In this document: positions 21,138-33,805 of the stretch, piece after piece
How the letters are laid out: each line of letters begins with the position of its first letter
Position numbering within the stretch: position 1 is the stretch's first letter
From: Prunus persica
Taxonomy: Eukaryota > Streptophyta > Magnoliopsida > Rosales > Rosaceae
Assembly (NCBI RefSeq): GCF_000346465.2
Contig: NC_034016.1
Span: forward strand, 6,114,362 to 6,178,361
Direction: 5' to 3'
DNA: 64,000 nucleotides
The notes under the pieces: model-generated
The model's database searches: none
Seen by the model: only the letters and a program-made list of their open reading frames with translations
Told to the model about the DNA's origin: nothing
Position numbers and translations under genes: made by a program

Positions 21138-21854
21138 CTGCTCATTGGTGCGTTATTGCATCCTCATGCTCAGACTACGTAGCAATGCTCATAAACCAAT
21201 GATTTGGGGTCGTGTTGCTTGATGATGTAACAGGGTGGCGAGCATGGACATGTGAAATGGTTAAACCATTACTGTGACTTCTCCACATGCTAAATTATAG
21301 TCTCGCTTGGTATGGAATGGATATCAAATCTTGCACATGCACCTAGTAGCTGTATTTATTGGGCCTCCATGTACCTTAGCTAGGCTTCTTTTATAGCACG
21401 ATAATGCATTGGGCGTAAAATATACATGGACCAACCTTAATTAAAATTTGACCTCAACATTGGTCCATGTAGTTGGTTAGTTTTTCCACGTTACTTCATG
21501 TGATTTCAATTCTTGGGATTTGATCCCTGAACTTGAACTTTGATACCAATCACAATTCAACTACACATCCAAATTTTTATCCAATTTTGTAGCAGAATAA
21601 GCACGTGGACCGATTACTAGATCGAGATTTCATTCCATTTTCAAAGGGTTTAGAATGAGGGCAAGTAAATGGAGAAAATTTTAAATCATAGGTTGAAGAA
21701 GTGGCTCATCTCGTCATGGCAAATAAAATATTCATGTACATACGGGGCACATGCTTATCTATCATCAAATTGGACGAAAATTTTAACGTATCCTTAAATT
21801 GCGATAGGTATCAATCTACACGAATCAAATTGTGAGACTTGCGACCACATTAAC
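21138..21854. other. Intergenic, no gene seen
   Basis: AT-rich spacer between the hAT nest and the solo LTR. I see no open frame or repeat structure to report. Confidence 0.5.
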
Positions 21855-23748
21855 TGTTTGGGCCTAATTTGGCACACCCAGTCCAAACTCAAAAAGCCCA
21901 TGTCAATTTTGGACAGCCACCAGCATTCCCCTTGTGATTAGGCTAAAAATTGCACACCCAATCTAGCACTGGAGGCCCAAAACAAACAAGGTAAATTCAG
22001 GACCCAAGCAGTTTGGTTTTTTCGTTTAAATTGGAATCAAGTGCCCCAAGACAAAAAAGCCCAAGCCCAAGGCAGATTTTTTACCAAAAAGACCCAAGGA
22101 AGCCCACTGCATGCGAATTGCTCAACCCACAGTCCCAAAACTCAAAACTGGGTTTGGCATGATTAAATAAGGATAGAGAAAAGCCCAAAATTGAAGAAAC
22201 CCAAAACAATTTTATCAAAACTGTTAGCTCTCTACCCAAGAAGCAAAAAGGGTCAAAACACCATTATCAGCAAAATTGACGCACTCAGCCTTGGATCACA
22301 AAGAAACCCACGTGACTATTCGACTTTGAGAAGTCAACAATTTCAACTAGTCACAAGAGAAGTTGATTGGAATTAATGAAGGCAAGTCATTACAGAAACG
22401 GCTTCTGTGAAACTCTGCAGCCAAAAGATCAGAATCCCTTTCTATATAATTTTGCATCAGAGTAGGTGGTCTTTCCAAGAGATAAGCAGACTATGTTTTC
22501 AAGAGATAAGTAGAGAACGAGGGCGTTGTTCGACAGAAAAAGCAAACTAACCATCATGGCAGATTGTGTTCTTTCTCTTTACAAAGAACAACAGAGAACA
22601 AAGAAGAGTTGGTTTTTCTTTCAGAAAAAGCAAGGAAAAGACCTCTATGTAAAACTAATTATTGATGGTTCTTCTCTGCCAGAACAGATAACTTCCCATT
22701 TTCTTTGACATTTAAAAATAAAAGATTTTGCTTTCAGAAAATCTGCAGCCCATTATTTAAAGAATTAGAAAACCTATTCCAGCATTTCCTATAAATATGA
22801 GAAGAGGTGAACAAATCAAAGGACAACCAAAAAATCAATCAAAGACAAAAACTCAAAATGATCACTTGATCTCAAAAAACCTTCAGAACACTGAAGTACC
22901 AAAAGCTCATTGAGCCACAACAAACAAGTCAGTTAGAATTCAGAATCTCTAGAGTCAGTTCAGTTTCAGAGAAATAAATCATACAAAGCGAGATCTCTCT
23001 CGTTACAAATTTGGTTCAGCTTAAAGCCAAACAAGCAGAGTTCAGGTTCTTCCAAATATGAAAACCTCAACAAATTTATGGAGAGCCCTGATCAAGAAGA
23101 ACAGGTACTATAGTGCAGTTCCAACTTAGTGATCATCAAATCCAGCCACTTCTGCCCCTTTCAGACTGAAGAGGTCCTAATTCTGCCATTTCAAAAAGCC
23201 TCCCAGGGCTTGAAATAGATTAAAGCTTTGCCAAACTGGAACGTTGGTATCGATTTACAGCTGAAACTTGACAGTTGAAGGTGTTGATAGTCCAGTCCAA
23301 CACAGACATACCCAGTCCAGCTCTGATCAGAAGCATCTATCCAAGCAGAAATGGAAGTCCAACCCTCCTTTTGTCTTTTTAGAGTTGGCTTTTCCTTTTT
23401 GAGCTTTGTAAAAGCAGTTTTGCCTAAAACAAATCACTTCCTTGTCATTTATTCTGGCCAGAACCACCAGTTTTGTACTGTGAAAAATTGTGAAGTCCTT
23501 ACCAGTTTGAGGCAAGAAAAGAACTTACTTGAGAGATATTCCCCACCCAAATTCACAATTGCTTGTTTGGACATTAAGTTATTTGGGGCGCAAGTTATCT
23601 ACTTTTAAGAAGTCTGTTAGGATTTTCATTACTAGCAGTGGTATGCTCGCACATTAAAGAAAGTTGACTTGTTGACCAGTCAATGGTTTTCAGAACAATG
23701 GGGGACTTTACCCTACCATCACAGGAACAAATCTAAAACGGGTGGACA
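21855..23748 (+). mobile_element. Solo LTR of a Ty3/gypsy element, 1.9 kb
   Basis: It starts TGTTTGGGCCTAATTTGGCAC and ends AAACGGGTGGACA, flanked by a perfect 5-bp target duplication TTAAC (21850-21854, 23749-23753). It is a diverged, longer relative of the LTRs at 35334 and 48361, sharing GAGATCTCTCTCGTTACAAA, CAAATATGAAAACCTCAACAA and TGGTATCGATTTACAGCTGAA. No internal region remains, so it arose by LTR-LTR recombination. Short open frames inside are not genes. Confidence 0.88.
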
Positions 23749-23780
23749 TTAACCAGAAGGGAAAATCTGACAAACTACGA

Positions 23781-25083
23781 GGGGTGTATCCAATTCTAAT
23801 TTTTAAAGACATTTTTTAAGTGAGTGACTTTCCTAGAGTTGACAAATTCTTAATGACTTTTACATACTTTATAAAGTTAAGTGACAAACTTTCATATACT
23901 TTTGTCATAGAGTTTTATAGACTTTTAAATACTTATTTATTTATTTATTTTACGTATAGTATTTATCTTTTATGTTGAATGAACTAGTCGGCATACATGG
24001 AACAAAAAATTAGAAAAAAAAAACAATTGGATACAAATCCTTATTAATTGTGTATATTTTCATAATAGCTTATAGGTAAAATGCATCCAATGCACCTTTT
24101 AAATTTTTATTTATCAAATCTAATCACATAGATAAGTAACATATTCTTATCAAAAGAAATAAATATTACTCAATCATCAATAATATTTCATAAACACTCA
24201 CAAATCAACAGAAATGGTTAGATGACAAGAGTCTATATTCCCGCAATTCTCCTAGCCCAATACATGGGATGTAATCAAATTGAGAATATTATATGAAAAA
24301 TTATCTACCCAACAAATTATGGGTAAGAAAACAATACCTAAATAATGAATTAATGGGTTTAAGGGCAAAAAATTATATAATAAAATATTATATGCAAACC
24401 TAGCATATGAGACAATCAATATAATAAAATATTTATATGCAAAACAGTACCTAAATAATTAATTAATGGGTTTAAGGGCAAAAAATTATATAATAAAATA
24501 TTGTATGCAAACCTAGCATATGAGACAATCAATATAATAAAATATTTATATGCAAACATAGCTTTGTGATGAAATATTGATAAGCTTCATGATGCAAGCA
24601 TGAGGAAAAGAATAGAAGAAATGTTCATCAACAGAGGGAAAGTACACGTGTGGATGAGAAGAGAAGAAAAACATTCAAGATTTTTTACTAACCTGAAGGA
24701 AGTGGATGACAAGATGGGATACCAAAGTGGAGCCCTAACCATGAAGAAAAAAGATCTACTTGCTTTTTGCTTGATATAACGATGGAAGAAAGAATTGGAG
24801 ATGGTTTGGTTCTATCTTCCTAGCTTCCCAATATTTTCACAAAGTTTGGTGTAAATAAGCAAGAATTTTGGTAGTAAGAATTAGCTTCAAAAGCATTGAA
24901 AAGTCATTTATTTCACAAAGTTTTTAAAAGTCATTAACATTTTGGATATCTCAAAACTTTTTAAGACTCTTTAAAACTCACAATTGAATACAAGACTATT
25001 TATAAGTCACAATTGAATACCTTCAAACTTTTAAACTCATTTAAACTCATTAAAAGTCATTAAAAGTTAGAATTGGATACACC
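23781..25083. mobile_element. TIR transposon of about 1.3 kb (GGGGTGTATCCAATTC ends)
   Basis: The left end GGGGTGTATCCAATTCTAA is mirrored at the right by AGAATTGGATACACC. Both subterminal regions are rich in short GACTTTTA/TAAAAGTC repeats. The interior is AT-rich without coding sequence and holds a 112-bp tandem duplication (24337-24560). I could not find a clear target duplication; the style of the ends suggests a Mutator-like MITE. Confidence 0.6.
24337..24560. repeat. 112-bp tandem duplication
   Basis: The block ACCTAAATAATGAATTAATGG...CATATGAGACAATCAATATAA at 24337 repeats at 24449 with only a few changes. It lies inside the TIR element. Confidence 0.85.
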
Positions 25084-25489
25084 ACATGACATAAAATGAC
25101 TTTTAACCAAAATAGAAATCCTTGACAAAAAAAAAAAAAAAAAACCAAAATAGAAATAGGACTGAGACTTTCTCGGCCCATTTGCATTTTGTTTTGTGGG
25201 TCGACAGGAAAAGCTAGAGTTACTGGAATACAAATGGGCCGGCCCGTTTTAATGTTATTGGTTCGAGTTGATTGAACACTCAAACGAGGTGAAACTGTAT
25301 TCCATCTCTTCGTCTCGTCTCGTCTCCCTCTTCTCTGTGCAATCTTGGACTCAAAAGTAAGAGCTAAGTCTTTGCTTTGGATCTGAGACGGTTCCTTCAA
25401 TAATTTTTCTTGAAGAAAAAAAAGAAAGAGAGAGCAAGAGAGTGAGAGAACGAGATTTGGCGCTGTTCTTTATTTTAGAGCAACAAACA

Positions 25490-25635
25490 ATGGAGCAGCT
25501 TCGGTCAGCCATGGAGGAGCACATGGAGCAAATGGCAGATCTCGTCCAGAAACTCTCCGCAGAGTTACGTTCTGGTCTTAAACCCGCTTTGGACAATTTC
25601 TTGGGTTTTTTCCACGCTATCAACTGGAAGGTACG

Positions 25636-25669
<34 letters not shown>

Positions 25670-28060
25670 GGTTCTCTAGAAATCAAACAAAGTGCAAAAG
25701 AAAATCTAATTTAAATTAATGGGTTATGTGCAGGAGCCTTGGTTGATGGGTTTAATCGGCAGCCATTTTGTGTTGCTGATAGTGGCTATTACTTCCAGGA
25801 AGAATCTTAACTTCCAAATGTTTTTGTTCCTTTTGGCATGTAAGTTCCGTTAATTATTGCTTTCATATGCTTTAACGTTCCAACTAGATTCTCTTTGTAG
25901 CTTCTGATATAGTAATAAATTTAATATTACATATAATTTGTATATTTTGGTACAACATGTAATATTTGATTTTATTTTCTGGACTGTATAATGTGTGATT
26001 GCTCCTTCAGTCGATCCATGAAGGATTGTTCTTCCCAGCTGACAACAATTTTTAGATTTAATAATAATCTTTTATTATAAGAAGCTACAGAAAATGGTGC
26101 TAATGGATGTGAATGGAACTTAGGGCTGTGGATTGACCTTTGATGATTCACATTATAATGGGTGATGGCTAAGATACATTCATTTGGTTAGATTCACGGC
26201 ATGTTTCTGGTCTCCTTCGGTAGACTTTCAGGAATAGAATAGTTGATGATTCCAGAAGCAATTTGACAGCTTATTTTAGAAGCATGTTGGGAATGGTAAT
26301 TTGAGAAGGCCCCTCAAAGATATAAGCAGTGTGTCTTACTGCAAGATGGTTTTATGGAAGTAATTATTATTCTAGCATAAACCATCAGGTTTCGGTGGCT
26401 ACTGCACTACTGATCCAGAGCAAGTAAATCAGTGGATAATTATATGGTTGCACAAGGCCATTATCTTTTCCCACAGTTCATTCACTGGACACTAGAAACA
26501 GGCTGCCTAGTAACGATGCTTCAATGGGGATACTGAGGAAATATTCTCTCTCACTGTGATATGGTAGCAGAGCTCCTCTTTTATTTGCTTGCATTTTCAG
26601 TAAAACAATTTGGAATTATCTCCTGTCGATATAGCCTAACTCATTATACTGGAAGTTGGGTAGTTGAAATCAAATGATTGATTGACTCCAATGATAAAAG
26701 TTTTTCACTGTCTGTTAGTTTAATTGGGCTGTATGGATGACTTTTATTACCATCTCTGGATTGAAGAGGGAATCATAGAACTGAGGAACAAATTCAATCA
26801 AGCTTTGATTCTTTCTAGTTGTTAGGCAACATGCTATAGGAACTTTGACCAAGTTTCATACCCTAATTTTTTTTTGAATAGTTTCATACCCTACTTAGGA
26901 TGAGATACCAAAGAGTTGTTCCTTAATTCCTTTGCCTGTACTGGACACAACTTATTTTAAGAAATGGGGGCACAATATACAATATTTTGGGCGACTTATT
27001 GATCACCTTAGATTCATTCATTGAAGCTGCTAATATAATATATTTGCATTGCATGTGCTGTATGATTACTTCCTAATATGGAGGAATCAATTTCGTTATA
27101 AGTTCTGAATCTTCAGGAAATGCCATTGAAACATCTAATTTCAGAGTTCAATACTTGCACTCCAAAGAATAGTGTACTACTCTATCTGCTTCTGTTTAGA
27201 GTTTGGGACAATTGTTCATTCTTTATCAGTGGATTGATGTTTTAGTTAAATTGGGTATAAATTGTATGACTAAGATTTCATGCTCCTCATTCCCTTTGTG
27301 CTGGCTTTGTAGAATTGTAATAATTTGTAGACTAGTTGAGTTGGTAACTTTGCCAACTCATCAGTCACCAACCAGTCATCAGTACTTCTGATATGGGTTT
27401 ATTGAATTTTTTAACTTGTTTATCTTTATTGTTTTGGCCTGTAGAATTTATGGGCTTATAGAATTGACATCACTGTTAAGTGTTGACGGTCTGTTCTTGT
27501 GTGCTGCTCGTGAGGGAATGGGGGAACTGAGCATGTCTTTTGGAGCTTGTTTTCAGAACAAGGGTGGAACTGAGCATGTGAATTTACATAAACTCGTTTT
27601 GGTTGTAGGAATATGTACATCTATTGCACAGGAAAAATGAAAATGGAAAATATAATTTATGGATGTTTGCTGCTTATCCAGATACTTATATGGGCAATTA
27701 TTTTATGCAGTGGCTGGAGTATATCTTGCAGAGAGGCTCAATAGTTTACTGGGTGAGAACTGGAAGAGCTTTTCCACTCAGAATTATTTTGATCCAAATG
27801 GAGTTTTTCTCTCATCAGTCTGGTCTGGGCCTCTTCTCATCATTGCAATCATAATTTTGGTTAGTACATGGATTTGCTTATTTATCTGGTTTCTTTTTCT
27901 TTGCTTATCGGATCGTGCCCTTGCAATTGGTTGTTTTAACATGAACTCTATTTTTTTTTCACAGATAAACACACTCTTCTCCTTGTGTCGCCTGATTGTT
28001 AGGTGGAAAAGAGCTGAGCTAAGACATCGTGCAAGACTTTCTCAAAATAAGCAGGATTGA
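25490..28060 (+). CDS. TMEM18: TMEM18-like membrane protein
   Basis: Four exons: 25490-25630, 25734-25839, 27711-27859 and 27965-28060, all with GT-AG borders and matching phases, giving 163 residues. This is the usual length of plant TMEM18. The protein begins MEQLRSAMEEHMEQMADLVQ, an amphipathic helix, then a conserved LGFFHAINWKEPWLMGLIGSHF block into the first membrane helix. A second (MFLFLLALAGVYLAERLN) and a third (SGPLLIIAIIIL) helix follow, with a basic C-terminus (VRWKRAELRHRARLSQNKQD). Family members lie in the inner nuclear membrane and bind DNA or nuclear-pore proteins in animals; the plant role is not established. The 1.87-kb second intron has short open frames that are not coding. 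The gene appears intact. Confidence 0.92.
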
Positions 28061-29421
28061 GCTCCTCCTATACTGGACTGCCAGCCAAAATGAATTTGGG
28101 GTTTGCTGTTTTTGGCTTTTTATTTAAGATCTTTATGTCTAGGTTTTGCTGTCGGTACCATACAAGTTAGATGCGAGTTGGGATAATTTTCCCCATTCGA
28201 GTCATGAATGGTGTAAATGACCAACTCAGCAATGTGCTCAAGATTCCTATACCATTATTCTTTTTGTAACATTACTTTTTGTACGATAATTGCCCCCTTG
28301 TGATCTCCTACAGTTTTGGTTCTTAGTTTCTCATGAGGATTGGATCCTATACAATAAGATAATAGCAATTCTCTCCTGTTCCTAAAGCCCTTTGGTATCT
28401 CCAATGGTAGAAATGTGCACAGCTGTCTGATTGCTGCTCACAGAAGCAATTGGAACTTCATTATTATTTGAGTGAAATATTGTTTTGGGGTCAGTCTTTG
28501 ACCAATAACAAATCAAGAATCCTCAACTTGATATGGCCTTGTATTTTAGGTTTGCTAACAATGATCAATATCTGTTAGAAGCTTCTCGCAACTATCATAA
28601 GCTCTAAGCTGCTAACGTGGTTCGGCTGGCGTATCTAATTTTTTGTGGCAGTGGTGTGGTGGCAGCCCCTTGCACCCAAATTTGAATTCTCCTCGCTGTA
28701 TATTATATTAATTTAAAGTAATTTAGACTATCATTTGTTTTAAAAAAAAAAAAAAAAGCCTCTTAAAGTCCAGGCTTATTAGAGTAATGGGTGGTTAATA
28801 TTGGCAATTTACTACTTTTACTTTTGAAAATCATGAATAGTTTCTTATATAATTACTTATATACCTATAAAATGAAAAATAAGAAAAAAAATTCAAAAAG
28901 TTTATGCCTTAACGTGTCAAGGTTTATGCCTCGCCCAACCTGCATAAATGCCTCATTTTTTGAAGCTTTGAAATGAATATATATTTTTTGTTTGGTAAAG
29001 CTTTGAAATGAACTTTGATGTAACAACCAATAAGACCAAATAAGAGAGAAGGGTTGTGCTAATTGAAAATTGAACTAAAAATTTTCACAAAACAAAACTG
29101 TCATTAATTCGGTAAAGTTAAAAGTTGTGATCAAATGTGATTTCAGGTTTTTTTTTATATAAATTTTTTGGACACAAAAATGTGTTTTACAATAAATAAA
29201 TAGGAATGGACCTCTATTTTCTTAAAGGAATAAATAAAATAAATATCCTTTAATTGTTCGTTTTAATGATCCGAGAGAGAGCACAACTTAACGCCGTCAG
29301 TTGAGCTGAAGTAGCCGTTATAAAAATTGAAAAAATCCCAACGGTCGCCTTTTCAAAATAAAACCCCACCACAACCTTCAAAACATTTTCTCCAGGTCCA
29401 GCAATTACAATAATTTGGTCA

Positions 29422-29425
<4 letters not shown>
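28061..29425. other. Intergenic; candidate SINE near 28620-28756
   Basis: The TMEM18 3' flank and a spacer. The segment 28620-28756 (GTGGCAGTGGTGTGGTGGC, CAAATTTGAATTC, then 15 A) has the layout of a tRNA-derived SINE with a degenerate B box and poly(A) tail, but I could not confirm a target duplication. Confidence 0.35.

Positions 29426-29474
<49 letters not shown>
29426..29474 (+). repeat. CT microsatellite in the PS1-like 5' region
   Basis: About 24 CT units end 89 bp upstream of the ATG at 29564, in the likely promoter or 5' leader. Confidence 0.95.
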
Positions 29475-29478
<4 letters not shown>

Positions 29479-29563
29479 AAAATCATCGTCCCTACTCAAA
29501 ATCCAAATTCTTGAACAAAAACTGAGCATCATTTCCCTTTCTGTGCTAAGACAGCCAGTGACC

Positions 29564-32500
29564 ATGGCCAACGAGAATGAGAAGAAACTCAATGAAGAAG
29601 AAGACGACGAGCCCAAAATCCCAGTCTTCACAGTCCTTAAAAATGGAGCGATTCTCAAGAACATCTTCATCGTCAACAAACCCCCACCCCCACCTACCAA
29701 TAAACCAATCTCCTCCGTCCATCAACAAACCCAAGAAGAAATCTTGATCGTCGGTCGCCACCCCGATTGCAACATCGTCTTGACTCACCCCAGCATCAGC
29801 AGATTCCACCTCCAAATCCTCTCTAACCCTTCTTCCAAGAAGCTCTCTCTCACCGATTTATCATCAGGTAGCTTCTTATTTCTCATTTCATGTTTCTTTC
29901 AGTAATTTTTTTTTTAAAATTTAAAGAACCCCGAAATTTGTGTGCTTCTTGCTCTTCTTGGACTTATTGCGTTAATTGGGGTTTTTGGTTGCAGTGCATG
30001 GCACCTGGGTTTCGGAGAAGAGGCTTGAGCCAGGGGTCAGGGTGGAGCTGAGGGAAGGGGACATACTGAGGGTTGGTGGTTCCAGCAGGGTCTACAGCCT
30101 TCACTGGATACCTTTGAGTCGAGCCTATGATTTCGAAACGTCTTTTGTTCCGTTGACAAATAATGATGAAGATGAAACTGCAGAAGGAGTAGTCCAGGTA
30201 ATCTCTTGTGTATTTTATTTAAACGTGAATTTGTTGAATGCGCAAAATATGTTTATTGAATTGTTCTTGATTCTGTTCTTTGTTTTCTCTTATGCGAATT
30301 GAGTAAAATTAAATTATGCATTTTGGTTCTTCTGGACATGAAGTTGTGGAACGCCCAAAAGATGTTTCTTAATTTTTTTGGTTCTCTCTGTTCTGCATCT
30401 CTTTATTCAAAGTGAATTGAATTGGGTCAGAAATCTTCTCCATTTGAAAATGAACTTTATAAGAATTTTTCTTTTGCTTTGCTATTTGGTTATGTACAGG
30501 GTGAGAATTCTCTGTCAGTTGAAAATAAAGAAATTGAATCTCCGGATTCAAATTCTGTGGGTATAGAATCTTTGTTGCCTGAAGAAAATGTTGGACTAAG
30601 TGGGAAGAAGGAGATCCCGTCAGCACCTCCAATGCCTGAAAATGCCATTTACTCAATTTTTGATCAAATTGAAGAAGGTGGTGACAGCTTATCAAAAGGT
30701 ACTGATGAAGTGAATGAATTCTCAAGCTTCTGGGCATTTGGAACTGAATCGGTGAACCTATTTTTGAATATGGAAGAATCTAGTTCTAATCCAAAGGAAA
30801 ACCCAGAGAGTTCCTATTTTATTGAAATGGAAAGGGAAACTTATCCTACTGCTCAAGTGCCTGAGGAAACCGAGAACCAAAGCCCATTGATAAAAGACCA
30901 TGGACACATTGATATTTCATGTCCGTCTGGACCTCTAGTGATGGAGAACCTAACCTTCCCGATCGGCGAAGTCCTTGGAGAGAACAAAGATGAACAAGTT
31001 GAAGAAGAAAGCCTGGAACCAATTTCGAACTTGCTGGTTAACCTGAATTTTGAACATTTAGAAGAAAAGGAAGAGGAAGCTTATCCTGCTGCTCAAGTAC
31101 CTGAGAAACTTGACAGCCAAAGTCCACTGAGAAAAGATGATGGACCTCTAGTGATGGAGAACCTATCTTTGCCGATCGGCAAAGTCTTTGGAGAGGACAA
31201 AGATGAACAAGTTGAAGAAGAACGCCTGGAACCAAATTCGAGCTTGCTGGTTAACCTGAATTTTGAACATTTAGAAGAAAAGGAAGAGGAAACTTATCCT
31301 GCTGCTCAAGTACCTGAGAAAATTACCAGCCAAAGTCCATTGAGAAAAAATGATGGACCTCTGGTCATGGAGAACCTATCCTTGCCGATAGGTGAAGTCC
31401 TTGGAGAGGACAAAGATGAACAAGTTGAAGAAGAAATCCCGGAACCAATTTCAAACTTGCTGGATAACCTGAATTTTGAACGTTTAGAAGAAAAGGAAGA
31501 GGAAGCTTATCTTGCTGCTCAAGTACCTCAGAAAATTGACAGCCAAAGTCCATTGAGAAAAAATTATGGACCTCTAGTCATGGAGAACCTATCCTTGCTG
31601 ATAGGCGATGTCCTTGGAGAGGACAAATATGAACAAGTTGAAGAAGAAATCCTGGAACCAATTTCAAACTTGCTGGATAACCTGAATTTTGAATATTTAG
31701 AAGAAAAGGAAGAGGAAGCTTATCCTACTGCTCAAGTACCTGAGAAAATTGACAGCCAAAGTCCACTGAGAAAAGATGATGGACAGACTGATGTATCGTG
31801 TCTTTCGTCTCCTCTTGTGATGGAGAACTTATCCTTTCCATTTGGGGAAGTCCTTGCCAAGAGTGAAGGTCAACAAGTTGAAGAAGAAAGCTTGACCTTG
31901 GAACAAGAATTAAACTTGCTGGTTAACCTGAATTTTGAACATTCTGATGAAATAGAATGTCCAGTGGAAGAAAGAATTGGAGAAACTGAAAACAAAAGTG
32001 TGTCACCAGAAGACCATGAAAAGAGGGATTCTACAAGCCTCCATTCTGAACCTCGTATGAAAGAATCTATAAACTCATCTACACTAGATGGGATACTGTC
32101 AGAGTTAATAGATGACAGAGAAAGCCAGACCCCACAATCTCTCTTTACTGCAGTAGGACAGCCTGAATCAGACATCTGTGAAAGCCCTCCACTGAGATCC
32201 GGGAATAAATCAGGCATGAGGGGAAGCATTTGGGCAAGAAGAGGTAAACGTGCTAGTGTTGTTCAGCTTCAAACAGATAGGAGTAGAGGGAAAACAGAGG
32301 AGGCAAGATATGGTGATGACATTGAACTGGAGGAGGAAATCTTTACACCAGACAAGGAAAATTTGACCCCAAATACTCTTCGACTGAGGTCCTTGAAAAG
32401 GAATGGTGAGATAGAATTTAAGCATTCCAAGTCACGTAGATCATCCTCGTTGAAACTAAGTTTAATTTCCAGTATCTGTCAACAAGATCTGATTGTATCC

Positions 32501-33805
32501 CCAGAAAAAGAAAACCAGAAATTGAAGGAACTCCGAAAAAGAAAATCAGTGGGAACTACTTCTGGAAAGCAAGCTAGGGTGGAAAAAAAGTTGGTAGAAA
32601 CAAAAGAAAGAAGAGAAAGGATGCCATTTCAATCACTACTTAAAAATTCTGGAGGCAAGAACATATCAGAAACCTCGGTCCCAAACACAGCCACAAGAAG
32701 CAGCGCATCTTCCAGTTGTACTAGAACCACGAGAAAGGTCGCCAATCCACTCCTTGTAAGTTGGCAACCCTTGTTACATTTGTTCATGAATTAATTTCAA
32801 TGGGTCTAACTAGCTTTATCAAGTACAAACATCTAACTCAAAGCTTTTTTTCAGAATAAATCTGTTGGAGAAGGAAAGAGGAGGGGCTGGACTATGGTTG
32901 CAGACACTACTACTCTTCTTGACAAGGAATCAAGGAAGTCATTGCAGCTTCTGCAAGGTCTTAAGGGGACTCGGTTAATAATTCCAAGAATGGGTAACAA
33001 AATTTGAATTACGTACATCCTTTCAGTTGCCTGATCATATTGTTCACTCATTACAGTTGATTGATCCTAATAATTGTGAATGTTTCTATTGTAAACAGTC
33101 ATACGGGAACTGGATTACTTGAAGCAACGTGGCAGCCTTTTCAGAAGGAAAACAGAGGCTTGTCTGGTGCTCGAATGGATTGAAGATTGCATGGTAAAAA
33201 CAAATTGGTGGATCCATGTCCAGAGCTCAATGGAAGATGGAAGACTGATAGCTCCAACCCCTCCCGTTTCTCCGCAGTCTCTATCTAGTGATAAGAGCTG
33301 GGCCTTTCCTTCTGGGGCAACAAGCTCATTGCCTTTTTCAAGATGGAGTTTGATGGACCTTGTATCACCAACAGCAGAAGACCATATCCTTGATTGTGCT
33401 CTTTTGCATAGAAAGATGAAGAATGATGGACAACTTGTCCTTCTAAGTAATGATGTCACCTTGAAGATCAAAGCCATGGCAGAGGTACCACTACAATTAC
33501 CATAACCAGTCACTCCTTCCACCCTTGTCACATTAATACAGGCTTTAAAAATGATTGTGGCTTTGTTTCAGGGTTTGCTTTGTGAGACAGCTGAAGAATT
33601 CCGTGAGAGTCTGGTGAATCCAATATCTGAGAGGTTTATGTGGCCTGATAGCTCTCCCCGTGGGCGCACTTGGTCATACGTACCCGATGCAGTTTTGAGA
33701 GAAAGGTACAGCAGCTGCCCTCTGAAGAAGTCATCAACTGGAGAAGGTGCAAAGGGTTTGAAGCTCATTTTGCTCCATAATTCTCATTATGGACAGATCC
33801 GTTAG
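29564..33805 (+). CDS. PS1: FHA-PINc protein, PARALLEL SPINDLE1-like
   Basis: Six exons: 29564-29867, 29995-30197, 30500-32755, 32855-32993, 33099-33484 and 33572-33805. All have GT-AG borders and matching phases and code for 1173 residues. The N-terminal FHA domain spans exons 1-2 (about residues 20-130: LIVGRHPDCNIVLTHPSISRFH, then GTWVSEKRL). A long acidic middle follows with a 71-residue tandem repeat. Next is a basic stretch (SGMRGSIWARRGKR, RKRKSVGTTSGKQAR). The C-terminal PIN domain (exons 4-6) contains TTLLDKESRKSLQLLQ, IIPRMVIRELDYLKQR and EDHILDCALLHRK. FHA binds phosphothreonine and PIN domains are usually Mg-dependent nucleases. In Arabidopsis, PS1 sets spindle orientation in male meiosis II and its loss gives diploid pollen. 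The gene seems intact. Confidence 0.92.
30929..31960 (+). repeat. 213-bp (71-residue) acidic coding repeat in PS1-like exon 3
   Basis: Units start at 30929, 31142, 31355 and 31568, exactly 213 bp apart, with a fifth, less regular unit near 31808. Each unit encodes GPLVMENLSLPIGEVLGED, EQVEEE, NLLVNLNFEHLEEKEEEAY and AAQVPEKIDSQSPL. The period is a multiple of three so the frame is kept. Units differ by a few substitutions. Confidence 0.93.

Noticed and set aside
27203..27854. Possible extra genes inside the long TMEM18 intron
   Set aside because: Short frames without family features; the flanking exons join in phase across the intron.
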